NCBI GenBank assembly: GCA_028708845.1
Contig: JAQVXZ010000003.1
Span: 62,001 to 126,000 of the forward strand
Direction of reading: 5' to 3'
DNA: 64,000 bases
Source of the DNA: Bacteroidales bacterium
GTDB lineage: Bacteria > Bacteroidota > Bacteroidia > Bacteroidales > P3
Shown here piece by piece: positions 36,499 through 46,888 of the stretch; the stretch's first letter is position 1, and every line of letters begins with the position of its first letter. Made by a program: the position numbers and the translations under genes. Below the pieces are notes generated by a model that had not been told where the DNA came from, did no database searches, and saw nothing but the letters and a program-made list of their open reading frames with translations.

Positions 36499-37574
36499 TG
36501 TTAGACTTTATATTAAAAAGAATAGGGTATGGTTTTCTTGTATTACTTGGAGTAATAACTCTTGTATTCTTTTTATTTAATGTCTTACCTGGTGACCCTG
36601 CTCGCATGATGTTAGGTCAGAGGGCAGATCAGGAAAGTGTTGAAATAATTCAAAAAGACTTAGGACTTGATCAGCCAATCCTAACTCAATACCTATATTA
36701 TTTAAATGATTTATCACCAATATCTTTTCATAAGAGTTCTAGTGATAAATCAAGATACTTAGATGAAACAAAGTACTCTTACATTAAGCTTTATGGAGGA
36801 AAAGAAAATCTTATTGTTCTAAAAAAACCATATCTAAGAAGGAGCTACCAGTCTAAAAGACAGGTAACAGATATTCTTTATGAGGCTTTTCCCAATACTA
36901 TGATACTTGCATTAGTTAGCATGACTTTTGCTTTTGTTGTAGGGGTTACCTTGGGTAGTCTTTCAGCAATTTTCAAAGATAGTTGGTTTGATAGAATCAA
37001 TTTAAGTGTAATTGTTTTGGGGATGTCGTTGCCTTCATTCTTTGCAGCCATAATATTTGCTTGGCTTTTTGCTTATGTTCTTGCTCCCTACACAGGGCTT
37101 TCTATGTTTGGAAGTCTTTATTCGGTAGATAGTTTAGGAAGAGGAGAGTATATTGACCTTAAAAATATAATCCTACCAGCATTTACATTAGGTATAAGAC
37201 CCTTAGCTGTAATATCTGAATTAACTAAGAGTTCTTTATTAGATGTCCTTTCTCAAGACTATATTAGAACAGCAAGAGCTAAGGGATTATCAAAATATCA
37301 AGTCTTAAGACGTCATGCTCTTAAAAACTCAATGAACCCTGTTATTACATCAGTTTCTGGTTGGTTTGCATCGCTTATGGCAGGTGCAGTATTTGTTGAA
37401 TATATCTTTGACTGGAAAGGGGTAGGGGTTGTAATTGTTGATGGATTAGAGAAATATGATTTCCCTGTGGTTATGGGGGCTCTTTTGATTATTTGTGTAT
37501 TATTAGTTATGATTAACATTGTGGTTGATATACTCTATGGAATTTTAGATCCAAGAGTAAGGATAGCCAAATAA
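36498..37574 (+). CDS. ABC transporter permease, DppB/OppB type
   Basis: 358 residues with six helices. The first helix carries the family start LKRIGYGFLVLLGVITLVF, then NVLPGDPARMMLGQRA. The EAA loop that contacts the ATPase is near YIRTARAKGLSKYQVLRRHALKN. It is one half of the inner-membrane channel of a dipeptide or oligopeptide importer, or nickel in some members. No ATPase, partner permease or binding protein is nearby, so the complex must be completed elsewhere. The start overlaps the preceding stop by one base. Confidence 0.88.
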   Translation: MLDFILKRIGYGFLVLLGVITLVFFLFNVLPGDPARMMLGQRADQESVEIIQKDLGLDQPILTQYLYYLNDLSPISFHKSSSDKSRYLDETKYSYIKLYGGKENLIVLKKPYLRRSYQSKRQVTDILYEAFPNTMILALVSMTFAFVVGVTLGSLSAIFKDSWFDRINLSVIVLGMSLPSFFAAIIFAWLFAYVLAPYTGLSMFGSLYSVDSLGRGEYIDLKNIILPAFTLGIRPLAVISELTKSSLLDVLSQDYIRTARAKGLSKYQVLRRHALKNSMNPVITSVSGWFASLMAGAVFVEYIFDWKGVGVVIVDGLEKYDFPVVMGALLIICVLLVMINIVVDILYGILDPRVRIAK

Positions 37575-37622
37575 AAAGTACTACCTTTGCATATAGTATT
37601 AACAAAATAAATTTTTATTATT

Positions 37623-38378
37623 ATGAGAAGAAACATAGTTGCAGGAAACTGGAAAATGAATCTAGGCTTTGAAGAGGCTGATGATTTAGTAAATCTAATT
37701 GCAGAAAAATTAGATGAAGTGGAAACAGAAACAACAGTGATTGTTTGTCCACCATATCCATACTTAGAACTAACCTCAGACCTTGCTCAAGAATCAAATT
37801 TCTTTGCAGGAGCTCAAAACGTATCATCATTTGATAATGGAGCATATACAGGAGAAGTGTCAGCTCAGATGTTAGCTTCAATGAATATTGATTATTGCAT
37901 TGTTGGACATAGCGAAAGAAGAAAGTACTTCCACGAAACAAACCAAGAAATATCAACAAAGGTTGTTAAATTGCTTGAAAGCGGTATTAGCCCAATATTC
38001 TGTTGTGGTGAAGCTTTGGAAGAAAGAGAATCAGAAAAACATTTTGATGTTGTTAAAACTCAGATAGTGGAAAGTCTTTTCAACTTAACAGGAGAAGAAA
38101 TTCTAGATGTTATTATTGCATACGAACCAGTTTGGGCTATTGGAACAGGAAAAACAGCAACAGGAGCTCAAGCACAAGAAATGCATGCATATATTCGTTC
38201 TCTATTAACAGAAAAGTACGGAAAAGAAGTATCAGAAGAAATATCAATACTTTATGGTGGTAGCTGTAATCCTAAGAATGCAAAAGAACTGTTTGCAAAT
38301 AAAGATGTTGATGGTGGATTAATAGGTGGAGCTTCATTAAAAGCAGATGATTTTCTTGCTATTATCACATCTTTCTAA
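37623..38378 (+). CDS. tpiA: Triosephosphate isomerase
   Basis: 251 residues. It interconverts dihydroxyacetone phosphate and glyceraldehyde 3-phosphate in glycolysis. Catalytic residues are visible: Lys in AGNWKMN, His in IVGHSERR and Glu in AYEPVWAIGTG; the phosphate loop is GGSCNPKNA and GGLIGGASL. A TACCTTTG box lies 34 bp upstream. Codons are mostly A-ending, consistent with high expression. Confidence 0.97.
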   Translation: MRRNIVAGNWKMNLGFEEADDLVNLIAEKLDEVETETTVIVCPPYPYLELTSDLAQESNFFAGAQNVSSFDNGAYTGEVSAQMLASMNIDYCIVGHSERRKYFHETNQEISTKVVKLLESGISPIFCCGEALEERESEKHFDVVKTQIVESLFNLTGEEILDVIIAYEPVWAIGTGKTATGAQAQEMHAYIRSLLTEKYGKEVSEEISILYGGSCNPKNAKELFANKDVDGGLIGGASLKADDFLAIITSF

Positions 38379-38404
38379 AAAGAAAACAGATTTAATAAAT
38401 ATAG

Positions 38405-39241
38405 ATGAAATATATTGAAATAGATTTTAGTATAAAACCCCTTGAAATGTATTCAGAGATTCTTCAATCCGATTTATGTGATATTGGTTTTGAGAGTTTT
38501 CAGGATACAAATGAGGGGTTTTTAGCTTATTGTCAAGAGGTGCTTTTTAGCGATAAGGAGCTTAATGTATTAATTGATAGGTTTATTGGCTTAAATCCTC
38601 ATGTAGAACTATTAACTAAGAAAAATGAAATTGAGCAACAAGATTGGAATGCTGAATGGGAGAAATCCTATCCTGCGGTTCTAATTAATAACTATTGTTA
38701 TGTACATGCTCATTTTCACAAACCATTAGAGGAGGTTGAATATAATATTGAAATATCCCCGAAAATGTCATTTGGAACAGCTCATCATCCAACAACATTC
38801 CAAATAATAGAACTTCTTCAAAATGAAAATCTAGAAGGAAAAGACTTAATGGATATGGGAAGTGGTACAGGTGTTTTGGCAATATTAGCTAAAATGAAAG
38901 GAGCATCTTATGTTGAGGCTATTGATAACGATGAGTGGGCTTATAAAAACGCATTAGAAAATGTTAAGACCAATAAGTCTGATGTTATTGTTAGATATGG
39001 TGATTCGAACCTTTTGGACAGAGAATACGATGTTTTCATTGCAAATATAAATAGAAATATACTTCTTCAAGATATGCAGAAATACTCTAAACATATAAAA
39101 GATGGAGGAGTTTTGTTTTTGAGTGGTTTCTACGTAGAAGATATTCCTATTTTGATGGAAGAGGCATCGAAATATGGTTTTAGATTAGATAGGCAAATAT
39201 CAAAAGATAATTGGGCTGCATTAAGATTGATAAAAAAATAA
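38405..39241 (+). CDS. prmA: Ribosomal protein L11 methyltransferase
   Basis: 278 residues. It methylates ribosomal protein L11 using S-adenosylmethionine. The N-terminal domain recognises L11. The catalytic domain has MSFGTAHHPTTFQ, MDMGSGTGVLAILAKMKGA as the SAM loop and FIANINRNIL as the NPPF-like motif. It sits 26 bp after tpiA and 10 bp before the large secreted protein. Confidence 0.93.
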   Translation: MKYIEIDFSIKPLEMYSEILQSDLCDIGFESFQDTNEGFLAYCQEVLFSDKELNVLIDRFIGLNPHVELLTKKNEIEQQDWNAEWEKSYPAVLINNYCYVHAHFHKPLEEVEYNIEISPKMSFGTAHHPTTFQIIELLQNENLEGKDLMDMGSGTGVLAILAKMKGASYVEAIDNDEWAYKNALENVKTNKSDVIVRYGDSNLLDREYDVFIANINRNILLQDMQKYSKHIKDGGVLFLSGFYVEDIPILMEEASKYGFRLDRQISKDNWAALRLIKK

Positions 39242-39251
39242 AATAAGGAAA

Positions 39252-42200
39252 ATGGTTTTCAAAAGATTAGTTTTAACTCTATTAGTTTTCGGTATTGGTT
39301 TAAATGTTTTTGCACAAAGATTTAAGGAATTTAGTGGAAACTCAGATACCTATATAGAAGAGCTTATTGAGTTTTACAAGTCTGATGTGAATATGAAAAA
39401 GGATAAGCAAAAAGAATATGAAGAGCTTATCTTAAAATATTCAAGTATTTGGAGTGCTATCCCATCTCAACAAAAACAAGATGTGATTGTTCTTTCAAAT
39501 GATATGTTAAAGAAAAGAGTTAGACCAATTCCAGGATTCTTCGATTTTATTGAAACACAAATAGCATTCCAATCAGCAAATCAGTCAAAAGAAAGTTATA
39601 ACCAATGGTTTAAAGGGCTGCAATGGACAATTAAGTCCGCAACACTAGGAGCTTTCAATGATGCAATAAATACTTCACTTAATTTAGTTAAATTCAATTC
39701 ACTCTATACATCAAGAACTGTAAATTGGAAAGTAAAGCATAATGGCTATAATATTAGGATAGATACAATTAGAGGACCTTATGTTGACTTTTCTTCAAAT
39801 ATAGACTTAACATATTCTTCACAAAAAGATGAAAATACTCTTTATTCAACCGTAGGTAGGTTTTATATAGTAGAACAGTTCTTTGAAGGAAAAGGAGGGA
39901 AGATTGATTTTTCAAGGGCAGGCTTACCAAAAGATCAAGTATATGTTGAGTTGTCAAATTTCACTGTTTCGCTAAAAAGAGCAGCCATATTTGCCGATTC
40001 AGTTCAGTTTACCAACAAAGAATATTTTCAACATAAACTTAGTGGTAGTTTTGAAGACCAATGCTCCGACAAGGTTAAGGAGTTAAGTTTTCCAAGATTC
40101 TATTCATATAAGAGAGAAGAAATAATAAAAAATATATTCCCAGATGTTGATTATATTGGTGGTTTTACACAGCAAGGAGGAAAGTTTTTGGGAACAGGAG
40201 ATGCACAAGAACCAGCAGAATTAGTATTTAAGAAAGAAGGTAAGTTGTTCTGTAAAGCAAAAGCAATTACCCACCCTTTTAGTCAAGATGGGATAGCAAC
40301 TCCCAATTGTCAAGTAACTTTCTATATTAATAAAGACTCAATTTATCATCCAGGACTCCTTATGAGATATAATAAAAACTTAAGAGAAATAGCCTGTATA
40401 AATAATAAAGAAGGGATTTCAGCAAGTCCTTGGGTCGATTCCTATCACGCAATAGATATTTACACAGAAGCAGTATATGTTGAATTGAATGGTCATATTA
40501 TTGAATTTACTTCTGTTAAGGGGCCAGCTAACAGTGTTTCCTTTGCATCCTTCGAATCAAATAACTATTTCACCCAATTAAAATGGGATAAGGTTCAGGG
40601 AATAGATGAAGTTAATCCAATTTATAGGGTCAGAGACTTTGTTGCGAAATACAAAAAGAATAATATACCGGTAAAAGAGTTTGCACGCTTTATTGGAATG
40701 GATGAAACACAAGCTGAGGTTATGCTTATGCGTCTTGCAATTAGTGGTTTCATCAACTATGAATCTTACCGTAAAACAGCCTTTATTAAAGAAAAGATAT
40801 ACGACTACATTAAAGCCAATATCAAGAAGCAAGACTATGACAATATACGTTTTGTATCCTCAACCAAAAAAGGAGCTAATGCTGTTCTAAATATTTTTGA
40901 TATGGATTTAAGAATGTATGGCATTGAAAACTTTTCTTTATCCGACACTCATTTTGTTAATATAGCTCCTGTGAATGGAGAAATTGTAATGAAAAAGAAT
41001 AGGAGTTTTGAGTTTAATGGCAGGATAACAGCAGGTAGATTTAATATGGGAGGAGAGAGATGTTATTTCGATTATGAGAAGTTTGCCCTTAACCTTCCTA
41101 AAATAGATTCAATGGCTTTCTTTGTTCCATTATATGGAGACACAAACAAAATAGTAAGAATTCAAACCCCTCTTCAAAACTTAGTTTGCGAACTATTAAT
41201 TGATGACCCTACAAACAAAAGTAGTATAAAAAGAGTTCCAGGCTACCCAATGCTATCATCACTTGAGGATTCTTATGTCTATTACGACCAACCAAAAATC
41301 CAACAAGGAGCTTATCTAAGAGAATCATTCTATTATAAATTAGACCCATTCAAGTTAAAAGATTTAATGACCTTCAAAACTGATAGTGTTAAGTTTACTG
41401 GAGTTCTTAAATCTGCAGGCATATTCCCAGATATAAAAGAGCCACTTAAGGTTATGAAAGACTATTCTCTTGGATTTATTATTGAAACTCCAAATATCGG
41501 AATGCCTGCTTATGGAGGGAAAGGAAAGTTTTACAATAGAGTTGATTTAAGTCTTCAAGGGCTATTAGGTGCAGGTTATTTAGAATATATAGCTTCACGT
41601 TCTGATTCAAGAATGTTTGTTTTCTTACCTGATTCAATGGTCTCTATAACCGATAAGTTTGTTTGCTCCAATAAATCAAGTGTTGAGTTTCCAGAAGTAA
41701 GTGTTACACAAACCTCAGAACATTGGTTCCCATATAAAGACTATATGCTTGTTCATCAAAAAGCAGAACCTTTTATGATGTATGGTGGAGAAGCTCTTCA
41801 TAGTGGTACTCTAATTGTTACACCAACTGGTTTGACAGGAAAGGGAACAAACAAATCTGCGGAAATGATAGTTGATGCTGATAACTTTAAGTTTAAAGGC
41901 ATTTACTATAATGCAGATACTGCAAACTTTACCCTAATGTCGTTAAATGGATTAGATATTGCATTTAAAGCAAATGAAGTAAAATCTAAGGTTGATTTTA
42001 AAACAAGAAGAGGAGAGTTTAAGTCAATGGAAGGAGTTAAGCCATGCGATTTAACCTACCTACAATATAGTTGTGAAGTAGATAAATTTGATTGGATAAT
42101 GGACTCAAAAGAACTTGCACTTCTAAATTCAAATAGTGTTAGTTCTGGAGATTTTCCAAAGAAAGATATCAAGAGTTTAGTCGACTTAGAACAGCCAGGT

Positions 42201-43742
42201 GCTAAATTCATTGCAACAAACCCTGTTCAAAAAGGGCTAACCTTCAATTCAGTTAATGCTACACTAAGTTTGAAAACAAATAAACTAACAGCTGATGAGG
42301 TATTCCTAATTAGAAGTGGCGATGCTGCAATACGACCAACTGACCCAACAATTATTATTAGACCAGGAGCTCAAATGGATACTATTGAAGATGCAAGAAT
42401 ACTTGTAGATACAGAAACTCGTCTTCATGAGTTCTATTCATCAAGGGTTCATATATTTTCATCTTCACTTTATTCAGCAAATGGATATATTGATTATGTT
42501 GATGAAAATAAAAAGAAACACCCAATCTTTATGTCAAAGATTAATCCTGACCCAATATCAACAAGAAGCTTTGGAACAATCTCTAAGGATAGTCCAATAC
42601 AATTAAGTCCAGTCTTTAATTTCTTTGGAAAGATTCAAGTTGATGCAAAAGATAGTAATTTCTTTTTCGAAGGAGGAGTTCAGTTAACTCATAATTGCAA
42701 TGAGAACCTTGCTTTTGTTAATTTTAAATCAAGAGTTGATGCTAATCATATCTATATACCAATTTCAGAGGCTCCAATATCGGTTGATGGACAAAGAGTA
42801 ACCGCATCTCTTCAATTCAACCCAAAGAATATGGAACCTAAGTCAGCTTTTCTAACAAAGGATATTGAGGCTGATAATACTTTTATGAAGGCTAGTGGTT
42901 TCCTAACTTATGATAAGGCTTCTAATGAATACAGGATTGCATCTATGGAAAAATTAGAAGATATGAAAGAGACTTTAGGTGACTATCTTGTTATGAATAA
43001 AACATCATGCGATGCTAAGGGACAAGGTAATATTAATATTGGTTTAAGTAAGTCTGGTCTTGTTAAAATGCAAAATTACGGCGAAATGAAGATTAATAAT
43101 AATACTCTTACTGCCGATTTAAATATGAGTATTGGTATTAAATTCCCATTCTCTCAACTTGCCTTAGATTATATGGGGGTTGAGCTTTATGAGGATATGA
43201 ACCTTTCTCCTATTGAGTTTGAGACATCAAAATATCAAGAACAACTTGTTGCAATGTATGGACAGGAAAAAGGTGTTGATATTTATGAAGATTTATTGAT
43301 AACAGGGGAATGGAAAACAATACCAAAAGATATGGATTATTCTCTTTATTTTTCAAATGTTAAGATGCAATGGGATCCTATATTAAATTCTTATGTTTCT
43401 TATGGAGATGCAGAATTGAGTATTGTTGGGAAGTATCAGGTGAATAAGGTTATTAGGGCTAAGATTCAGCTTGTGAAAACCTCTATTTCTAATGAAATTA
43501 GGATTTATATTGAGGCTAATCCCGATCATTGGTATTTCTTCTCTTATAATGGGGCTTCCATGAGCGCTATTTCTTCCTACGATATTTTTAACGATTATAT
43601 TAAAGAGACTGCTTCTAAGGATAGGGAGTTTAAGGGCTCAGATGGTAAGGTTTATACTTATAGGCTGGCTACTCCTAATGAGAAGATTAGTTTTATTAGG
43701 AAGTTGGAGAAGATTGATGAGTTTGATAGTGGAAATGAATAG
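39252..43742 (+). CDS. Very large secreted protein, unknown function
   Basis: 1496 residues with a signal peptide (cut near VFAQ). I recognise no catalytic domain. Most of the protein consists of long beta-rich stretches: GAFNDAINTSLNLVKFNS early, FNGRITAGRFNMGGERCYFD and KVDFKTRRGEFKSMEG in the middle, VKMQNYGEMKINNNTLTADL late. Such an architecture suits a periplasmic or surface scaffold, but no transport motif or sorting domain is visible. The 5' half uses mainly A/C-ending codons and the last 500 bp mainly T/G-ending codons. Confidence 0.75.
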   Translation: MVFKRLVLTLLVFGIGLNVFAQRFKEFSGNSDTYIEELIEFYKSDVNMKKDKQKEYEELILKYSSIWSAIPSQQKQDVIVLSNDMLKKRVRPIPGFFDFIETQIAFQSANQSKESYNQWFKGLQWTIKSATLGAFNDAINTSLNLVKFNSLYTSRTVNWKVKHNGYNIRIDTIRGPYVDFSSNIDLTYSSQKDENTLYSTVGRFYIVEQFFEGKGGKIDFSRAGLPKDQVYVELSNFTVSLKRAAIFADSVQFTNKEYFQHKLSGSFEDQCSDKVKELSFPRFYSYKREEIIKNIFPDVDYIGGFTQQGGKFLGTGDAQEPAELVFKKEGKLFCKAKAITHPFSQDGIATPNCQVTFYINKDSIYHPGLLMRYNKNLREIACINNKEGISASPWVDSYHAIDIYTEAVYVELNGHIIEFTSVKGPANSVSFASFESNNYFTQLKWDKVQGIDEVNPIYRVRDFVAKYKKNNIPVKEFARFIGMDETQAEVMLMRLAISGFINYESYRKTAFIKEKIYDYIKANIKKQDYDNIRFVSSTKKGANAVLNIFDMDLRMYGIENFSLSDTHFVNIAPVNGEIVMKKNRSFEFNGRITAGRFNMGGERCYFDYEKFALNLPKIDSMAFFVPLYGDTNKIVRIQTPLQNLVCELLIDDPTNKSSIKRVPGYPMLSSLEDSYVYYDQPKIQQGAYLRESFYYKLDPFKLKDLMTFKTDSVKFTGVLKSAGIFPDIKEPLKVMKDYSLGFIIETPNIGMPAYGGKGKFYNRVDLSLQGLLGAGYLEYIASRSDSRMFVFLPDSMVSITDKFVCSNKSSVEFPEVSVTQTSEHWFPYKDYMLVHQKAEPFMMYGGEALHSGTLIVTPTGLTGKGTNKSAEMIVDADNFKFKGIYYNADTANFTLMSLNGLDIAFKANEVKSKVDFKTRRGEFKSMEGVKPCDLTYLQYSCEVDKFDWIMDSKELALLNSNSVSSGDFPKKDIKSLVDLEQPGAKFIATNPVQKGLTFNSVNATLSLKTNKLTADEVFLIRSGDAAIRPTDPTIIIRPGAQMDTIEDARILVDTETRLHEFYSSRVHIFSSSLYSANGYIDYVDENKKKHPIFMSKINPDPISTRSFGTISKDSPIQLSPVFNFFGKIQVDAKDSNFFFEGGVQLTHNCNENLAFVNFKSRVDANHIYIPISEAPISVDGQRVTASLQFNPKNMEPKSAFLTKDIEADNTFMKASGFLTYDKASNEYRIASMEKLEDMKETLGDYLVMNKTSCDAKGQGNINIGLSKSGLVKMQNYGEMKINNNTLTADLNMSIGIKFPFSQLALDYMGVELYEDMNLSPIEFETSKYQEQLVAMYGQEKGVDIYEDLLITGEWKTIPKDMDYSLYFSNVKMQWDPILNSYVSYGDAELSIVGKYQVNKVIRAKIQLVKTSISNEIRIYIEANPDHWYFFSYNGASMSAISSYDIFNDYIKETASKDREFKGSDGKVYTYRLATPNEKISFIRKLEKIDEFDSGNE

Positions 43743-43776
43743 TTTTGATTTATAGTTTAAAGTAAAATAGATTATT

Positions 43777-44457
43777 ATGACGTTAATACATTATATTATG
43801 CTTGCCCTTGGGGGTATTGCGGCCTATTTAATTGGGTCTATTCCTTCGGCGGTTTGGATTGGTAGGGAGTTTTATGGTATCGATGTGAGGGAGAAAGGCA
43901 GTAAGAATGCTGGTGCTACTAATACTATTAGGGTTTTGGGGCTTTTGCCTGGTATTTTTGTCTTGGGGATTGATGCTTTTAAGGGTTGGATGGCTGTTTA
44001 TTTGGCTAATTTCTTTGGTCGTTTCTACACTGATATTTGGGGTATGGTCTCTGGTGCTGAGTATTTGACTTATTATAAGCTTGTGCTTGGTGTGATTGCT
44101 GTTGTGGGTCATGCTCTTCCTATTTATGTTGGCTTTAAGGGTGGTAAGGGTGTTGCAACTATGTTTGGTGTTATTATAGGAGTCTTCGAGCGTTTACTCC
44201 CTCTTATTCTTGCTATTTTCATTATCACTTTTGTGCTTTCTAAATTCATTTCTCTTGCTTCCATTTTTTCTTCCATTGCTTTTCCTATTCTTTATGTTAG
44301 TTGTGGGCATTGGCTTAGTTATAATGTGTATTGGCCTTTGATTGTTTTTACTTGTTTGGTGGCTGTGTTTATTCCTTATACTCATAGGAAAAACATTAAG
44401 AGGCTCTGGAGGGGTGAGGAGCCTAAGTTTAAGTTTAAGAAGACGGTTGATGATTGA
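43777..44457 (+). CDS. plsY: Glycerol-3-phosphate acyltransferase PlsY
   Basis: 226 residues with about five to six helices. It transfers an acyl group from acyl-phosphate to glycerol 3-phosphate, the first step of phospholipid synthesis. Family motifs are YLIGSIPSAVWIGR, GSKNAGATNTIRVLG and GFKGGKGVATMFG. Codon use is unusually T/G-ending for the window (AAG, GTT, TTG). It starts 34 bp after the large secreted gene. Confidence 0.94.
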   Translation: MTLIHYIMLALGGIAAYLIGSIPSAVWIGREFYGIDVREKGSKNAGATNTIRVLGLLPGIFVLGIDAFKGWMAVYLANFFGRFYTDIWGMVSGAEYLTYYKLVLGVIAVVGHALPIYVGFKGGKGVATMFGVIIGVFERLLPLILAIFIITFVLSKFISLASIFSSIAFPILYVSCGHWLSYNVYWPLIVFTCLVAVFIPYTHRKNIKRLWRGEEPKFKFKKTVDD

Positions 44458-44530
44458 ATGGACTTGATTGATAATATATAATTTATAAACAAACTAATAT
44501 CAATAATAAACAAATATAAATAAATACAAC

Positions 44531-46636
44531 ATGAAAAAAACTTTTTTGATTATGCTAAGTGCAGCATTTTTGGTTGTGGGTTGTGGTAAGAATGAGCTTG
44601 CTGATAATCCTTTCCTTAAAGAATGGGATACGCCTTTTGGAACCATTCCTTTTGATGAGATAAAAGTTGAACATTATATGCCTGCTTTTGAAGAGGGTAT
44701 GAGGGTTCATAATAAAGAGATTGAAGGTATTGTTAAGAATAAAGAAGTGGCAAATTTTGAGAATACCATTGCGGCTATTGATTTCTCAGGTGAGCTACTT
44801 GCTAAGGTAAGTGGTGTGTTTTTCAACATGACTGCTGCAAATACCAATGGGGAGATACAAGCTCTTGAAGAAAAGATTGGTCCTATGCTTGCTAAACATG
44901 GTGATGAGATTACTATGAATGGTAAGTTGTTTGAAAGGGTTAAGATGGTTTGGGACAATAAGTCGAAAGAAAACCTTAACCAAGAACAGCAAATGTTGCT
45001 TGAAAAGACTTATAAGAGATTTGTACGCTCAGGAGCATTACTTGATAAGACTAAGCAAGATAAACTTAAAAAAGTAAATGGAGAGCTGACAACACTTGAA
45101 GCTAAATTTATCTCCAACCTACTTAAAGAAACAAAATCATATACCCTTGTTATAGACAAAGAAGAAGACCTAAAAGGATTACCAGAGTGGTTAGTGGAGC
45201 AAGGAGCAGCAACTGCAAAAGATATGAAACAAGAAGGCAAATGGGTATATACATTAGATAGCCCATCAGTATTTCCATTCCTAGAATATGCAGATAACAG
45301 AGAACTTAGAGAGAAGATCTTTAAGGCAAAGAACAATAGATGTAATAATGGAGGAGAGACCGATAATAAAGCAAACATAGAGAAAATAGTAGCCCTAAGA
45401 GCAGAGAAAGCAGAACTACTAGGCTATAAAACTTTTGCAGATTATGTCTTAGAAGAAAGAATGAACAAGACCCCACAAGAAGTATACACATTACTAGAAG
45501 GACTACTTTCCTATTCCATACCAGCAGCAAAGAAAGACGTAATAGAACTACAAAAGCTACTAGACAAAGACCATAAAGGAGCAACCCTTGAGGCATGGGA
45601 CTGGAGCTATTATGCAAACAAAATAAGAAAACAAAAATACAACTACGATGCAGAACAAACAAGACCATACTTTGAGATAAACAATGTAAGACAAGGTTGT
45701 TTTGACGTCATCACCAAACTATACGGACTAACATTTACCGAAAGAAAAGACATCAAGACATACGCAGACGATGTTCAAGTATTTGAATGCAAGAACGAAA
45801 AAGATGAACATGTAGGAATACTATACTGGGACCCATTCACCAGAGCATCAAAACAAGGCGGAGCATGGTGCAATGGATATAGAGAACAATATAAGCAAGG
45901 CGATAAATCAGTCACCCCAATTATAACAGTATGCTTCAACTACGCAAAATCACCATCAGGCCGTACAACCATAACAGCCGAAGAAGCATCAACCATATTC
46001 CACGAAATGGGACACGCAATACACGGCTTACTATCCAACTGCACATACATCTCAACCTCAGGCACCACAGTACCAAGAGACTTCGTAGAACTACCATCAC
46101 AAATCTTAGAACACTGGTGCTCAAAACCAGAAGTCTTGAAAATGTTTGCAAAAAATGAAAAAGGAGAAGTAATACCACAAGACCTACTAACCAAAATGGA
46201 ATCAGTAAGCAAATTTGACGTAGCATACGCAATGACAGAACGCTATGCAGCAGCATACCTAGATATGGAATACCATATCCTAACCACAAAAGACAAAGTA
46301 GGCGATGTAACAGCATTTGAGAAAAAAGCAATGGACAAAATAGGACTAATATCACAAATACCACCACGCTACCGTTCAACCTATTTCTCCCACGTCTTTG
46401 GCGGAGGATATGCAGTAGGGTACTACGCATACGTATGGTCAGAAGTCTTAGACGCAGACGCATTTGATGCCTTTTTAGAAACAGGCGACATCTTCGACAA
46501 ACAAACCGCAGACCGCTTCAAGAACGAGATCCTATCAAAAGGCAGCACTAACTACGCAGACCAACTATACAAAAACTTTAGAGGCAAAGACCCATCAATA
46601 GACGCAGTCCTAAGAAACAGCGGCATGAAAAAATAA
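44531..46636 (+). CDS. M3-family metallopeptidase, lipoprotein (Dcp-like)
   Basis: 701 residues. A lipoprotein signal with Cys near residue 18 (VVGCGKNE) places it at the cell envelope. The thimet-oligopeptidase/Dcp family is shown by DTPFGTIPFDEIKVEHY and the zinc motif HEMGH at residues 491-495, with a downstream Glu in the FVELPSQILEHW segment. It should hydrolyse short peptides. The first third uses T/G-ending codons and the rest A/C-ending codons, a change around 45.05-45.15 kb. It is followed by a strong terminator. Confidence 0.92.
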   Translation: MKKTFLIMLSAAFLVVGCGKNELADNPFLKEWDTPFGTIPFDEIKVEHYMPAFEEGMRVHNKEIEGIVKNKEVANFENTIAAIDFSGELLAKVSGVFFNMTAANTNGEIQALEEKIGPMLAKHGDEITMNGKLFERVKMVWDNKSKENLNQEQQMLLEKTYKRFVRSGALLDKTKQDKLKKVNGELTTLEAKFISNLLKETKSYTLVIDKEEDLKGLPEWLVEQGAATAKDMKQEGKWVYTLDSPSVFPFLEYADNRELREKIFKAKNNRCNNGGETDNKANIEKIVALRAEKAELLGYKTFADYVLEERMNKTPQEVYTLLEGLLSYSIPAAKKDVIELQKLLDKDHKGATLEAWDWSYYANKIRKQKYNYDAEQTRPYFEINNVRQGCFDVITKLYGLTFTERKDIKTYADDVQVFECKNEKDEHVGILYWDPFTRASKQGGAWCNGYREQYKQGDKSVTPIITVCFNYAKSPSGRTTITAEEASTIFHEMGHAIHGLLSNCTYISTSGTTVPRDFVELPSQILEHWCSKPEVLKMFAKNEKGEVIPQDLLTKMESVSKFDVAYAMTERYAAAYLDMEYHILTTKDKVGDVTAFEKKAMDKIGLISQIPPRYRSTYFSHVFGGGYAVGYYAYVWSEVLDADAFDAFLETGDIFDKQTADRFKNEILSKGSTNYADQLYKNFRGKDPSIDAVLRNSGMKK

Positions 46637-46669
46637 ACCTTAGCCACAAAAGAATAAATAAATAAATAA

Positions 46670-46716
46670 AAACTCCCTCCTTATCATAAAGTTGATTTGG
46701 AGGGAGTTTTTGTTAT
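46670..46716 (+). terminator. Intrinsic terminator after the M3 peptidase gene
   Basis: AAACTCCCTCC pairs with GGAGGGAGTTT, followed by a T run, about 35 bp after the stop. Confidence 0.88.
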
Positions 46717-46888
46717 GGGGGAGGAGGGGTGAATATCCTTAACGAAAATGTGTATTTGTTTTATTTTAAGGTATTGAACCGAAAATGAAACGAAGAAATA
46801 AGAAATTAAAACCCTGTAATAATTTCCTGAATCAAAGAAAGAGAAAATTAGATTAAAGAAAGAATTTTCTAAAACAGCGTTTCATTTT

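Noticed and set aside
36498-37574. Complete peptide ABC importer
   Set aside because: Only one permease gene is present; no ATPase or binding protein is found nearby.
44707-46463. Several long antisense ORFs across the M3 peptidase gene
   Set aside because: They result from A/C-ending codons on the plus strand, which avoid stops on the minus strand; the sense frame has a complete enzyme with HEMGH.
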